This document shows, piece after piece, positions 46,384-57,747 of a stretch of 64,000 bases of DNA. Source of the DNA: Pseudogymnoascus destructans (taxonomy: Eukaryota; Ascomycota; Leotiomycetes; Thelebolales; Thelebolaceae). Each line of letters opens with the position of its first letter. Within the stretch, counting starts at the first letter, position 1. Made by a program: the position numbers and the translations under genes. The notes under the pieces were generated by a model. The model had not been told where the DNA came from and made no database searches. It worked only from the letters and a program-made list of their open reading frames with translations. The stretch lies in assembly GCF_001641265.1 (NCBI RefSeq), contig NW_020167522.1:1054001-1118000 (forward strand), read 5' to 3'.

Positions 46384-48153
46384 ATGAGTTCCCTACCTCT
46401 TGTCTCTGGCGGTGCTGGCCACCCTCGGGTTCACCCCCAGCGGTCGCGAAATGGGTGTCTAGTTTGCAAAAAAAGAAAGGTCCGATGCAATGAGCAGAGA
46501 CCCCAGTGCTACCATTGCCAGCGTCTGAATCTAGAATGTGTATGGAAAGACACCACACAACAGCGACCGCCGCCGACGAATGCGGCAGTGGGGGATCCCC
46601 CGGGGATTGATGCCGCGTCCTTGGAGGTCGACTGGCTGTCTTCTTCTGCTGACCTCTTTGATTTCGCTCAATCCGTGACGGATCCCCCGTCGGGCTTTTC
46701 TTTGATTGAAGATATCTATCTTCCCGACTTTGGTGACTCTATTGCGCCAGGACTTGCCCTGCATGAGCGATCTACCGACCTAGATGGCAAGGGTTCGCCT
46801 CCTGTACCGGCACAGTCCCCACCACAGTCCCTAGTTACCAATGTAGACGAGGAATACTCGCTACTATTACATGCGACGCCGATTTTAGATCCTGTCGAAA
46901 ACGGTCCAATATGTGCTTCTCTGCGAGCACTGTTTGACAGTATGGCAACCTCATCCCCGATGGTTCGTTACGCGATGGCGGCGTTCGCCGCCATCCAGTT
47001 TTATTCCACGGGCAAACAAGTGGATTATCAGCAGTACTACGATAAAGCTGCAAATGAACTATCGGCAAGATTTCACAAATCTGGGGGAAGCCTAGCAGTC
47101 AACAGTAATGAACTTAGATACGTTCTGACCACTATCTTCTTTCTTACATACGTAAATGTTAGTCTATTGAATCCTTGTGGATCTATTGTTTACTTTCGCT
47201 GACCCTTTCTGGAGTTTTTAACTGGCCGGCTAGATTTAGCCTACTTGAATCTTGCAAAGGCGCATAAGGCGCTGCAGACATCAGGCAGGGGTGCCCTGGG
47301 CTCTTTAGGTTCGTCCAAGAGCATTCTCGCTAACCTAATTCTATTCGTGCTAACGACCGCCTCATTAGAACAGAGAATCATCTCTTGGATCCGATGGTCA
47401 GATGCCCGGGCGGCACTGACTGGTGGGGAAGGACTCTTGGTAAATGATACATCTGGAATTTATCCCTCGAGTCCTAGTCCCCCCCCGGATTCCGGACCGC
47501 ACGAGGTGATATATGACATGCTATGCCAGCCCGGGATCGCCTTTTTTCAAGAAGTTCAGACCATTACCGGCCGTGTAGCTAAAATTGCCCATGGTCACCG
47601 CAGCCGGGGGAGCGTGGAGGATGAGACTGAAGTGATGGCTATTGCCGCTGGTATCCTGAAGGATCTGTCTTTCCTATATGATACGAGGCCTGCGCTTATG
47701 GATCATGCTGTATCGGGAAATATTAATAGTGATACTCTCGCTAAGCCGCTCGCATCGGTCATCATTCGCTCATACCGAACATATCTCGCCAACTTTTACG
47801 TCTGCTACATTCACCTCCATCGAGTTGCTCATCGTCATTTGGATCGTTCGAAAGCGGTGGATACAGCGCTATGCAAAATTAAGGAAATAGTACATCTCAT
47901 GGTCAACAGTAACGAATCTATACCGGTTAATATGTTGTGGCCGTTATTTCTGTGGGGTAGCGAAGAGGACGACTATGATGAGTGTCAATGGCTCCTTGAG
48001 ACGATTCGCAGTCTCCAACATGTTGCCAGTAATGCAAATATGACGGCGGATGTACTACAAGAGATCCAAAGAAGGCAGCGAGAGGCAGGGACGCGGGTCG
48101 ACATTCGGTCTGTATGCTTAGAGTTGTTCAACGTTAACTTTGCGATAATTTAA
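46384..48153 (+). CDS. Zn2Cys6 transcription factor, likely cluster regulator
   Basis: Exons 46384-47157 and 47215-48153 (57-nt intron), 570 residues. The zinc cluster is near the N-terminus: RNGCLVCKKRKVRCNEQRPQC followed by YHCQRLNLEC, with spacing C2-C6-C6-C2-C6. It is followed by an acidic, proline-rich linker and a Fungal_trans_2-like region (VRYAMAAFAAIQFY, YLNLAKAHKALQ, SVIIRSYRTYLANFYVCYIHLHR). The intron acceptor at 47214 was chosen because it keeps the FLTGRLDLAYLNLAK frame open. It sits in the middle of the catabolic genes and shares a promoter with the AKR gene, so pathway-specific control is likely. Confidence 0.87.
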
Positions 48154-48253
48154 TGTTATCCATGGTTTTTAAAGTGGAAAATCTCAAACAACATGAATTC
48201 CTTTCATTTTGCTTATCATCTACCGCATAAATGATACAATATTTGATCGCTAT

Positions 48254-49329
48254 TTAATTTTTCGAATACAGCTCTTGCTCGAGCGCGAGAAGCGGCGCGA
48301 CGTACTTTTGTACACGCTCTCTCTTCGCCGGATCGTCAAATTTGGGAAACGGTCTGCGACAGTCACGGCTTTTCTCCGGATAGCCACGCTCCTGTGCAAT
48401 AATCCACTTCATGCCACTGACATCGGACGTTCCAATTCCCCATTCTGGTCCAGAAACCTTCTTCTGTAGCGCAATCGCCTCAGAAAGCTTTCCAGCGTTG
48501 TAAAGATTATATATTTCAATGAGGACCTGCGAAATACGTTAATAACCGATGCTAGCTACCTTGGTGGTTGTCTGGACTTGCCTTCGGGAACAGGTTTACA
48601 ACACCTGAAATAGTACCTGCTCCTCCACCCGCTAGCGCAGAGACAATCAAGTCACTCTGTCCGGACACAGCCGCGAATTGGCTCGGCGGGTTCAGTGCTG
48701 CCACTCTCGTCATTTTTGAGATGTTTCCGCAGGTCAATTTGACACCACAGATATTTGGGTGGGCGCTAAGCTTCTCCAACATTTCCGAGTCGACATCCAG
48801 CCCCGACAGCAGATTTGGGAAGTTGTAGATTATAATGGGGATTGGGGAGCGGTCGCCAACATCCTCGAAGAAGTCGACAATAGCCTTCTTGGTCATCGAC
48901 CAGTGGAATGTGCTTGGAACCAACACCAAGGCAAAATCTGCGCCGTTCTCGTGTCCAGTTATAGTCTGCTCGAGAATGTCTCTGGTGCTGCCGCCTAAGC
49001 AGCCCACGGTGATGGGGAGATTTGGGTTTCCGTTCGCCTTTGCTGCCTCGCGGGTTTTCTTGACCAACTCGCCCTTTTCGGCCAGAGTAAGCGCGCACGA
49101 TTCACCACTTGAGCCGGCGACAACAACTATAATAAATCAGTTCTGCTCGTCTAGTAATAGTATTATATCAGGCGTAAGCAAACTTACTGCCATGCACACC
49201 AGCCTTGACCAAGTACGCGAGATGCTTTTCTTGGGTCGCCCAATCAATCTCCTGTTGTTCGCCCTGAAGAAAGAATGTGACGGTGGGGGCGTGGATCCCC
49301 GGGGGGTATGATTTTAAGCTGGAAGCCAT
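48254..49329 (-). CDS. Dihydrodipicolinate-synthase-family (class I) aldolase
   Basis: Exons 49329-49188, 49126-48582 and 48526-48254, 319 residues. The second intron uses a GC donor (AAG|GCAAGT). DapA-family TIM barrel: VVVAGSSGESCALTLAEK (the GT/S-x-GE phosphate-like loop), PITVGCLGGSTRDILEQT, the catalytic Tyr in IIIYNFPNLLSG and the Schiff-base Lys in GVKLTCGN. Fungal members are not lysine-synthesis enzymes (fungi use the aminoadipate route); they cleave or form 2-oxo acids, as in 4-hydroxy-2-oxoglutarate or 2-keto-3-deoxy sugar acid aldolases. A pyruvate-releasing or pyruvate-using step fits with transaminase and DAAO neighbours. Confidence 0.88.
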
Positions 49330-49489
49330 AGTTTAAGAATATAGTATATATGGAATGCAATATGTTCTTGATTCTTGATTAACTGCGAGCAGCACCGCAT
49401 TGTATAAGTAGTCTATTTAGTAATACTTCCAGTACTGTATATGCCGCGACTTCCTTGGATCCGATGGTGGTGGTTATCACATTCCCGAT

Positions 49490-49512
49490 GCGATCGGCTT
49501 TTAAGCGATCGG
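49490..49512. promoter_or_regulatory. Two GCGATCGG sites upstream of the aldolase gene
   Basis: GCGATCGG at 49490-49497 and 49505-49512, 15 bp apart. The second is part of TAAGCGATCGG, the same 11-mer found at 45751-45761 in the AKR/regulator promoter. The sites lie about 160-185 bp upstream of the aldolase ATG. The region 49330-50104 holds no gene. It includes a tandem GGTGGATGTTGACC (49660-49690). Confidence 0.5.
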
Positions 49513-50104
49513 ATGGGGTGGGACAGCGGGAGGAAAGTCGTCGCTTCGGTTCACACAACACAGGTCGCGTGCACGACAACATGCTGACAACCACCCCGCC
49601 CCCGCGGGGTACACCTAGTCGGTGGGCTGATTGTACTATTCACTAGTGACGCGTAATCGGTGGATGTTGACCGGTGGATGTTGACCGGTGGATGTTTCGG
49701 CATATGGCCCCTATCACCATACTTCGATGGGTCAACCGTGCATCCCTTCCTCCGATTTCTATGCCCTGTTGTGGTGGCTTATCCATTTGGCTTGGAAGAG
49801 TAATTCAATGCCCAAACGACAAAATGGCTACTAACACCAGAACAGACCATTTTACTTTTTCACTACTACACTGTAATATCTCTTTGAGCGGAATGGAATT
49901 AGACAGTGCCAAGTTTCACTCCACCATCCTTAAAATTACAGGACCCAGCCACATACAGGCTTCCTTGCAAGTACTAATTGGGCAATAAAGGGGATTTAAT
50001 AAAAGTTCAGTGGTCTATATTGAATCTAATAAAGGTAAATACAGCGTATATTTTTCTCGCGCCTCCCACTCCTACGAGTTCCTGCCTCGTCCAAATCATT
50101 CCCA

Positions 50105-51770
50105 TCAGTAAATATACATAAACTCGTCGTTTTCCCTGTCCGTTAAGTCCATGGGCAACACCTCCTCGGCCAGCAAGTCCTGAGTCTTTCCGTCTGTATG
50201 AACTTCCGTTGTCATAGACCGATCAACAATAACGCCACTCTTCCCGTTTGCGATTCTCTTCTTCACCTGTTGCTTGTTCAAGTATATCAGAAGGAAGAGC
50301 TGAAGGACGATCACCACAATCATGGCGACAAAGACACCAAGTACACCCACAATTCCGGGGCGATATTCTGGCTTCTGGTCTGCGCTAAATAGAAGCGGGC
50401 CGATAAGGGCTCCAGCAGACGAACCGGCCTGGTAAAGCGAGAGAGTAACGGATTTCTTGGTCTCTCCGGCCGTATTTCCAACAACCCACACGAGAAGTAG
50501 GGGATTTGCTGCAAACAAGAAGGCCGTGAGGTAGTACGCCACGAGCAGCGCTGGTCGATCCGATGCATTGCGGTTTAGGCCGTAAAGCATCCCAGTTCCA
50601 ACCACCACAGGTAACATGAATCCAAGCAGGATAACACCCTTGAGCTTCGCCTTATTGGCTACCCAGCAGGAAGTGATGATGACTAGCGTTTGAACGGCTC
50701 CGAAAGGAATGTTCAGCAGTTATGTCTGGAACTTGTCGAATCCAAAGCCGGTAATAATGAGCGGCCCAAAGACACTTGTCAAGGCCGAACCGAGGTTCGG
50801 CAGCATGGCTAGCACAAGCCACAGCCAGGTCTTCAGGTCAAGAGCCGCTTCCCAAACGTGCGACCACTTAAACTCGTGGAAGTCTTCAACACCAGTGTTA
50901 TTTGTCCGAAGGCGTTCGATGCCTTGTTGGCGTTCCTCCTCGGTAAGGAAACGGGCTGTGGCGATGTCGTTGTCCAGTTTCCAGTAGACGAAGGGAGCCG
51001 TTATGACAGTAACAAGTCCACAGAAAAGGAAAATTCTGCGTTGATATTAGCAAGGTATTCATGATGGCCGATGGATGAGGACGAGCTACATTTGCCACGA
51101 ATACAACACGTTGGATACAATACGGCCAAGGCCATAAGACAATGCAGAAGACACTATCGTCGATATACCATTGGTGGAATACCAAATAGAGACTCTAAAT
51201 GGTTGTTCGACACGACGGTACCACTGGCTCGTGATGATCGCAAATAGAGGCATGCAGCCGGCTTCGAAAAGGCCGAGGAAGAAACGGCAGGCGATCAGCC
51301 CAGAAAAGGTACTACACGCAGCCATAGATACTTCCGCAATACCCCAACCGAGAATCAGAATAGGCATTAATGTGCGATGCGGCACCTTCACAATCAGCCA
51401 GGCTGAGAACGGCTGCCAAGCTAACTGTGCTATTGGCGAAATCGACCCGATGAGGGAATACTGATGCCCCGTGAGGTTGGCATTCTTCGCGAGATCGAAA
51501 ACCGCCCCAGTTCCAAGGACGGCCTTATCCAAAACCTGCAAGAAGTAGACCCAGGTCAGCCAAGATGACTCTATCAGTCTTTCTCCTGATTCGAGTATTC
51601 TAGAAACGTCAGCGAGTTTCTTTTACGGGGTGTGTTAATTAACTTGCGTCTTCTTCTGTCAGGGCGATTGGCATAGTCTCTACCATCTCCGCAGCTGGCT
51701 TATCTGAATGGGTCGCTGAAGGTGCAGTCGATTTCGCATCCCCTACGAATTGAATGTTTTGATCAGCCAT
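50105..51770 (-). pseudogene. MFS permease of the anion:cation symporter (Dal5-like) family, broken
   Basis: From ATG 51770 the first exon (VGDAKSTAPSATHSDK...) leads to an intron ending near 51600. The membrane part then begins with YFLQVLDKAVLGTGAVFDL, a signature of fungal ACS permeases for allantoate, vitamins and small organic acids. Twelve spans follow, with an intron near 51090 (WQ|IIFLFCGL). Lesions: a frame change near 51560 between the RVIL-like and TWVYFLQ segments, and an in-frame TAA at 50720-50722 within the conserved FQT-x-LLNIPFGA block (a CAA to TAA change would explain it). The rest to TAA 50105 is well preserved, so inactivation looks recent. In place it would import the substrate of the neighbouring catabolic genes. 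Confidence 0.75.
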
Positions 51771-52974
51771 AATGGCAAAATTTGCCCTTAGTATCCGTTA
51801 ATGAATCCAATCAGCCCAACGGTACGACTGATATAATTTTGGGGTACTAAGGAGATGCCATTTTGCAAAAGAAGAATCCCGCCACCTTATATGTACCCCA
51901 CAAAGACCTAGCACCACATGGCATACGTCAAGCAGTTCGGGGAAGGACCCACATCCGATAGTCAAGATAGTGGCTGCCTATCTCGCCTTCTCAAAACGGC
52001 AATATCGAGGGGTAACTACCATACTAAAAACATGGTAAAATCCGTACCCCAACAATCCGCTAGTTTTACCTGCCACAAAACAAGGCCAAGGAATGAAAGA
52101 TAGAGCTGATAGAGCTGATAATATGATTACACCTCTATTTCTAGAGTAAATACAATATTTGGCCGCCTAATTAGCGGGTTTTAGGAGGCTAGAACCCTCG
52201 GGAGTGGTCCGCCTGCATCCTGAACTAACAACAGCAACTCGAAGATACGGGCTGATAAACTGTTCGGTGCCCATAAGATAAACTTAACATAGCCAGTGGA
52301 ATCGATATTTGTTATCTTCTTAACTTCTGTGACGACTGTATCTGAGTTTCCATTTACATTATCGGAATTCCTTTCCGCTTTATCTTGCCGACGCCTCGCG
52401 GAGGGCGAGGGCGATAGTGGTGGAGGCTCTCAACGTGGTAGCCGACCCGTTACCCCGTATTTCGGAACGAGTTTGTCGTCGAATCCAGGTCCCCGAACAT
52501 GTGGTCAAATACTGCGACGCTACTGAGCCGACCTGCAATTTAATTGGATCAAAGTCTATCTTGACCATTAGCCTGTGGAGACTACCATTTAGTGGGTTAC
52601 TTAGTAGAATTTAGCGAATACCCTCTCTTTCCTAATGTAGCAAACTATATCCACCTGCGTGTGAGCATGCGAAGAGAACGTGGATACCAAAGAGTGGATA
52701 TCAATATCATTCTAATTCCCAAGCCTTGTCGCTGGCAAACTCCAGAGGTAAGCATCGGCAAGGGGTTTATAAACCCTTGATATCTTTATCGTGGGATAAG
52801 AATTTAGATCTGTCGTCGCCCTTGCTATTCTACTATTTTATGCTGCTAGTGTTGGCCGCTTTTCTCAATCTGTGTCACTTCGCCTCTGTCTTCACGTGGT
52901 TAGCAACGCCTAAGTTCTCACATCATCGGTATACTCATCGAGATATCGAGCTCCCACACAGCAAGCTTTCAGCC
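51771..52974. other. Divergent promoter, MFS permease and amidase-like gene
   Basis: About 1.2 kb without a recognisable gene. The reading frame of the next gene is open upstream to 52726, but the ATG at 52975 starts the conserved N-terminus. No copy of TAAGCGATCGG was seen here. Confidence 0.45.
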
Positions 52975-55266
52975 ATGTCTCGCAACTACAAAGACCCTCA
53001 AATAATCGGTTATGCTCAACCATGGATTGTTTCACCAGGAGAGCCAGTTGATATTAAAGTATGTTTCTCATTGAACGAGACATGTTTCTCAAGCTGACTC
53101 TTCAAGATTTCATCCACCGAGAGAAACTATTCTCATCGTTTAGTACGCCTCATCCAGGGCTATAGCGGTTCTACTCATGCCCCACCGGTCCAAGAGGAGG
53201 AGATTACTGAGGTCCCTTCGGGAAATCGCGATGATGGCTGCTATCAATCTGCCTGCTCGGGATCTTATGCTGTTATACCCTCCTGGTCTGAAGTGCATTG
53301 TGCAGCTGAAGAGGGTTTTGAAGTAGACTGTCATGTGCAACCATACTTGGTTGATGTTGACCATTGTCAAACAATCATATCATGCCTCGACGCAGGCTCT
53401 AAAACTGGATTTTCCGTGGTTATAAAGGATTCAAAGGTCGAGTTTCTTATAGGTACTGGCAGCGAAGTCGATGTGATCCAGAGCCAATACCCTATCAATC
53501 GCTGGCGTTGGCTCCATATCCGTATGAGCCTCGTTGGAAAGACGTTCACTTTGAACATCCGGCAATTGAACCGTCTGGCGGAGACTGCCCCTTCTGCAGA
53601 AGAAACGACCCATAACTTGTCGGCGCCTATGTCTTTGGGGTCGAATGCTTTGCTTTTTGGTGCTGGCATGTTCGAAGCTGTTGACAAACAGAGCTCCAAG
53701 CCGGCATGCTTTTTCAATGGCCGACTCGACTCCCCTTCTTTTACCGCGACAGGGCCCACGCGGCGGATAGTAGCCCAGTATGACTTTTCTTGGGGCATTT
53801 CAAGCGACTCTATTGTCGATGTTTCTGGAAACAATCGACATGGTGCCCTCATCAATGCACCAACACGAGCCGTCAAGGGATACAACTGGGATGGTTCTCA
53901 ACCTGATTGGACCCAAGCGACTTACGGCTACGGAGCTATCCATTTCCACGAAGATGATCTAGACGACGCGAAATGGGAGACGAATTTCTCCATCACAATT
54001 CCATCAACAGCTCGCTCAGGTGCATATGCCGTTGAAGTCAAGTGTGAGAACGGTGTAAGCGACATGATCACTTTCTTTGTTCGTCCGAATCAAAAATCAA
54101 CGGCACGGGTGGCGCTGGTCCTATCAACTTTCACATATCTCGCATATGCCAACGAACGGATGTTTGATATGTCTAGATCGTCAGCGATGACAACCCCTGA
54201 TGGAGTCAGCATTGCGGATGAGCACGAATATTTCAAGGGCCTGGATCGGCGGCCGGATTTAGGACTCTCGGCCTACGATGTTCATAGAGATGGTTCCCCG
54301 ACTGCATTCTCCAGTGCTCTTCGGCCCATATTAAATCTGAGGCCTGGATATGTGCATTGGGCGCTGGGCAGACCTCGCGAATTCAGCGCTGATCTTCTTA
54401 TGATTGGCTTCCTGGAACGCTCTGGAATTCCGTACGATACCATCACAGACCATTGCTTACACACTGGAGGCCATCAGGCAGCTTCCCAATATACGACAAT
54501 GATAACCAGCTGTCATCCCGAATATCACTCTCTCCATACCCTTGATGCTTTTAGTTGCTTTGCAAAGTCAGGCGGTAGCTTGATGTATTTGGGCGGAAAT
54601 GGCTTCTACTGGGTCGCCGACATTGACTCCAAGCGTCCTCATCGTCTCGAAGTCCGGAAAGGTGATCAAGGTTGCCGGTCTGTGACGTTTCCCGCAGGTG
54701 AACGTATGCACGGTCTCACCGGGAACCTCGGAGGACTCTGGCGCAGCCGTGGCCGCGCTCCCAACTACCTCTTCGGTATCGGATCATGCGCATTCGGTAC
54801 TGGCAAAGGAAAGCCTTATAGGATAAACTCAAAATATGCTCAGGATCCTGCGCTTGCATGGGTTTTTAAGGGTATCGACCCCAATGGACCCATTGGCGTG
54901 GATGGCTTCGGTGGTGGTGCCAGCGGAGACGAGATTGATCGCTTGGACTTCGACCTTGGAACACCAACCAATACGATCCTCCTAGGAAGCAGCGAGCAGC
55001 ACGATGATACCTTTGGACTTTTCAATGAGGAGTCTATGTTCCCCATGGTGAACACTCTCGGTTCGAACTGTGACCGCGTCAGAAGCGACCTGACATATTA
55101 CGACACGGCCGGAGGCGGCGCGGTTTTTGCTGTTGGCAGTATCAACTGGTATAGCAGTCTTGCCTGGGACACATATGACAACAATGTAGCTAGAATGACC
55201 GACAATGTGCTGAGAGAGTTTGTAAGGAGAGGAAAGGGCCAAGGGCAGCAATTGAAGGAAACGTAA
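52975..55266 (+). CDS. N,N-dimethylformamidase large-subunit-like protein
   Basis: Exons 52975-53058 and 53107-55266 (48-nt intron), 747 residues. The N-terminus (IIGYAQPWIVSPGEPVDIKIS) is the beta-sandwich entry of the DMFase large subunit. A LamG/concanavalin-like segment follows (RWRWLHIRMSLVGKTFTLNI; FFNGRLDSPSF; IVDVSGNNRHGALIN). The C-terminal region (from about residue 350) has LLMIGFLERSGIPYDTITDH, a GGSLMYLGGNGFYW block and a late GVDGFGGGASGDEIDR. The bacterial enzyme hydrolyses dimethylformamide to dimethylamine and formate using a mononuclear iron site and needs a small subunit; no small-subunit gene is visible here. Substrate of fungal versions is unknown, perhaps other N-substituted amides. 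Divergent from the broken permease. Confidence 0.85.
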
Positions 55267-56149
55267 ATCTAGGGAAGAGGGAAGAAAATCTTAATTTAAT
55301 ACATCGTACCAAATATTTCGTCGTCCTTGATGTTCACCAGTGCCTACCAATTGAGGCTTAAATAGTGAGGAAAGGAGAGAACTGGGAAGGAAACGCGATG
55401 TTGGTGAGAATTCGGTTATTATAATTCTGGTTTGGCCCGTCCACGCAAACTACGCGCTTTTGACAGTTTGACGTGGACGATCCTTGGAGGCCTTCGCGAT
55501 ATTAAGGGGTCAGAGTGCCTGGGAGAGAGTGCCTTAAAGTTAAGATGTTAACCTCCATAGTATTCTATAGACTCTAAATCGACTGTATATAATAGCTGTC
55601 TGATGCGGTGTGTGACGTACACTTGCTATATCAATTCTAGTGGAATTTATGAGTAGTTTTTACTTCATCAATAGTTTACAAATTTTATAATTGTATTATA
55701 GTATGTTTCCTAGCTACTATGTACGGCCATCAACTGGTGTGGGCCGTCGAGCGGGGATCTAACTACCGTCCTGGACAACCACGTTAAGACCCCTCAACCC
55801 TGGAATTGCTGGAGTTTCTAACCCACAACCACTATGCACTATGCGGTTTATGTGGTTTGTGCCGATAAGGTCCAGTACAACTGCCAGAATCTTAAATTTC
55901 CGTACCAGCTTCGTGCCTCCGTCATTTGCCCAGCTTTTAAGTATCTCACTTCTTGGATCTTTATATTCAATGTCAGGAAAGGTTGATGCAATAAGTTAAT
56001 TAATATATGAATATAATTGGTGGAACTTACATCACAGAACCAGTCTCAGCAGCCTCGCGATTGATCGTATAAAGCGATGGAGTTTCCCTTCATTGCTCGG
56101 GCACAGTTGCCTGTTCCAGAGTCGTTGCTTGTTAAAATTGACCGGGAAA
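55267..56149. other. Intergenic, no gene seen
   Basis: About 880 bases, AT-rich between 55560 and 55700. No repeat or coding region recognised. The right end is the former promoter of the GH43 gene. Confidence 0.45.
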
Positions 56150-57236
56150 ATGAAGCTTTTTACTTTCATTACCATGGCGTTGTCGCTGACTTCCCTGGTT
56201 AGCGGCGACCTTCTTGAACCCACTGAAACCGAAAGATGGCTCTGATCCTCACATTGTGTACACAGGCGGTTATTATTATTTGATGACAACGACTTGGACT
56301 AATTTGCAAATCACTCGGGCTACCACCCTCGAAGGACTCAAGAACGGAGAAACCCCGACTCAACTGCCAGTAGATGCTGCAATATCTGGGCATCTGAGCT
56401 TCATTATTTTGATGGGCTGTGAGTCTCTCCCATTGACGCTTCCAATATAGTTAGCTATCTACTATACCACCGGCACCTCAGCCGATCTTAACGGGCAGCG
56501 TCCCAATATTCTCACAGGTTAGTACTATGTTCTGCTTAAAGCTAATATTATTGGAACTAACATTGTACTTCAAGGTGGTGCTACGCCTTTTGACGCTACA
56601 GCCATCTGCTACATTAATGAACACCTGTGGATTGATGGCTCCACCTCCGCACCACCTCTGCCAACTACTTTGTCTATTCTTGCTTTAGCAATGCCGGGCT
56701 TCAGTCGCTCTGCATTGCACCGCTTAACTCCCCAGGTTCAGTTGGCGCTACCACTGTTATATTCCAGCTTACAAAATCCTGGGAGACTGTTGGCAACCCA
56801 GTTAATGAGGGCCCAGTCGCGATGTACTACGGCGGAAAGACTTATCTGGCGTACAGTGCGAGCGACTGCTGGACCGCCGGCTACCAGCTCGGGCTCTTGA
56901 CCTGGAATGGCGGTGACCCGACTCAAGCCTCAAGCTGGGCAAAGACCGGGCCATTTTTAACCTCTACAAACGGAAATTACGGCGCAGGTCATAATGGGTA
57001 TGTCGGACATTTTTTAACTCCAGTCCAATATGGTTGCTAACATGTCGTAGATCTTCCAAAGCCCAGATGGGACAAAGATCTGGAACGTATACCATGCCGA
57101 TGCCAACAGTGCTGGAGCTTGTGATAGAACAAGATATACAATAGCACAAAAGGTAAACTGGAATTCTGATAACACGCCAAACTTTGGATCTCCCGGAGCA
57201 CTAGGGACCAAAATCACTGGGCCGTCGGGAGAATAG
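56150..57236 (+). pseudogene. Secreted GH43 glycosidase (arabinofuranosidase-like), decayed
   Basis: ATG 56150 begins a good signal peptide (MKLFTFITMALSLTSLVSG). After GDLL an extra G (about 56215) shifts the frame before NPLKPKDGSDPHIVYTGGYY, which carries the GH43 catalytic-base Asp. WTNLQITRATTLEGL continues; the frame changes again before NIWASELHYFDG, the counterpart of the usual N-(V/I)-WAPE. Introns lie near 56420-56450 and 56518-56575. The C-terminal part (NEGPVAMYYGGKTYLAYSAS, with the likely acid Glu, then GNYGAGHNG and FGSPGALG) ends at TAG 57234-57236. Further frame changes occur near 56690-56820 and 57040. Intact relatives release arabinose from arabinan or arabinoxylan. Before the inferred inversion this gene faced the SGNH gene across the copia insertion. 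Confidence 0.83.
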
Positions 57237-57331
57237 ATTATCAGGCAGAATTATAATAGTAGATTATACAGGTGGGGAACGACTGGATCTATCGCGCTAC
57301 TATTATGATAGCCCTTAACGATATAACTTAT

Positions 57332-57515
57332 TGTTGGACTCAAACAGCCAGGGCGTGGTTTCCCGATTAGGCGACACAACGCCGTCGCTCCTGCATCAGC
57401 TGCATCACTATATAGCTTCAGAAGAAGAACATCCTTACGATGCTCTTCAATCAATCAATCAATCCAATACGATTCAATGCATCGATGCCCCAACAGTGAC
57501 CATCCTCGGTCAACA
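57332..57515 (+). repeat. 184-bp copia LTR (5' LTR)
   Basis: TGTTGGACTC...GGTCAACA, 184 bp, with no difference seen by eye from the LTR at 7266-7449. A TATATA-like word (CTATATAGC) near 57407-57415 may be the promoter core. Confidence 0.92.
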
Positions 57516-57526
57516 GTTATGAGCCC
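57516..57526 (+). other. Primer-binding site, half-tRNA type
   Basis: GTTATGAGCCC follows the LTR directly and is complementary to the anticodon arm of initiator tRNA-Met (GGGCTCATAAC, anticodon CAT). This is the half-tRNA priming known for copia-type elements, in contrast to 3'-end priming. Confidence 0.8.
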
Positions 57527-57747
57527 GGCATAGCATCCGCATATGATTCACTCGGTGATTCACCTCCTGTTCAGACCGAATCGAAGAACGAATCAACCTC
57601 GTAGAAGGGCAACCAGTCCTCTACAAACCAACCAGTTCCAGAAGGCACCATAAGCCCTTACTGGACAAACCAAGGGCATATCGCCGCCCGCCGCCCATCA
57701 AAGCCAGCGATACGGTCCAATCTGGAACCCGCTGCACAACCGTACAA

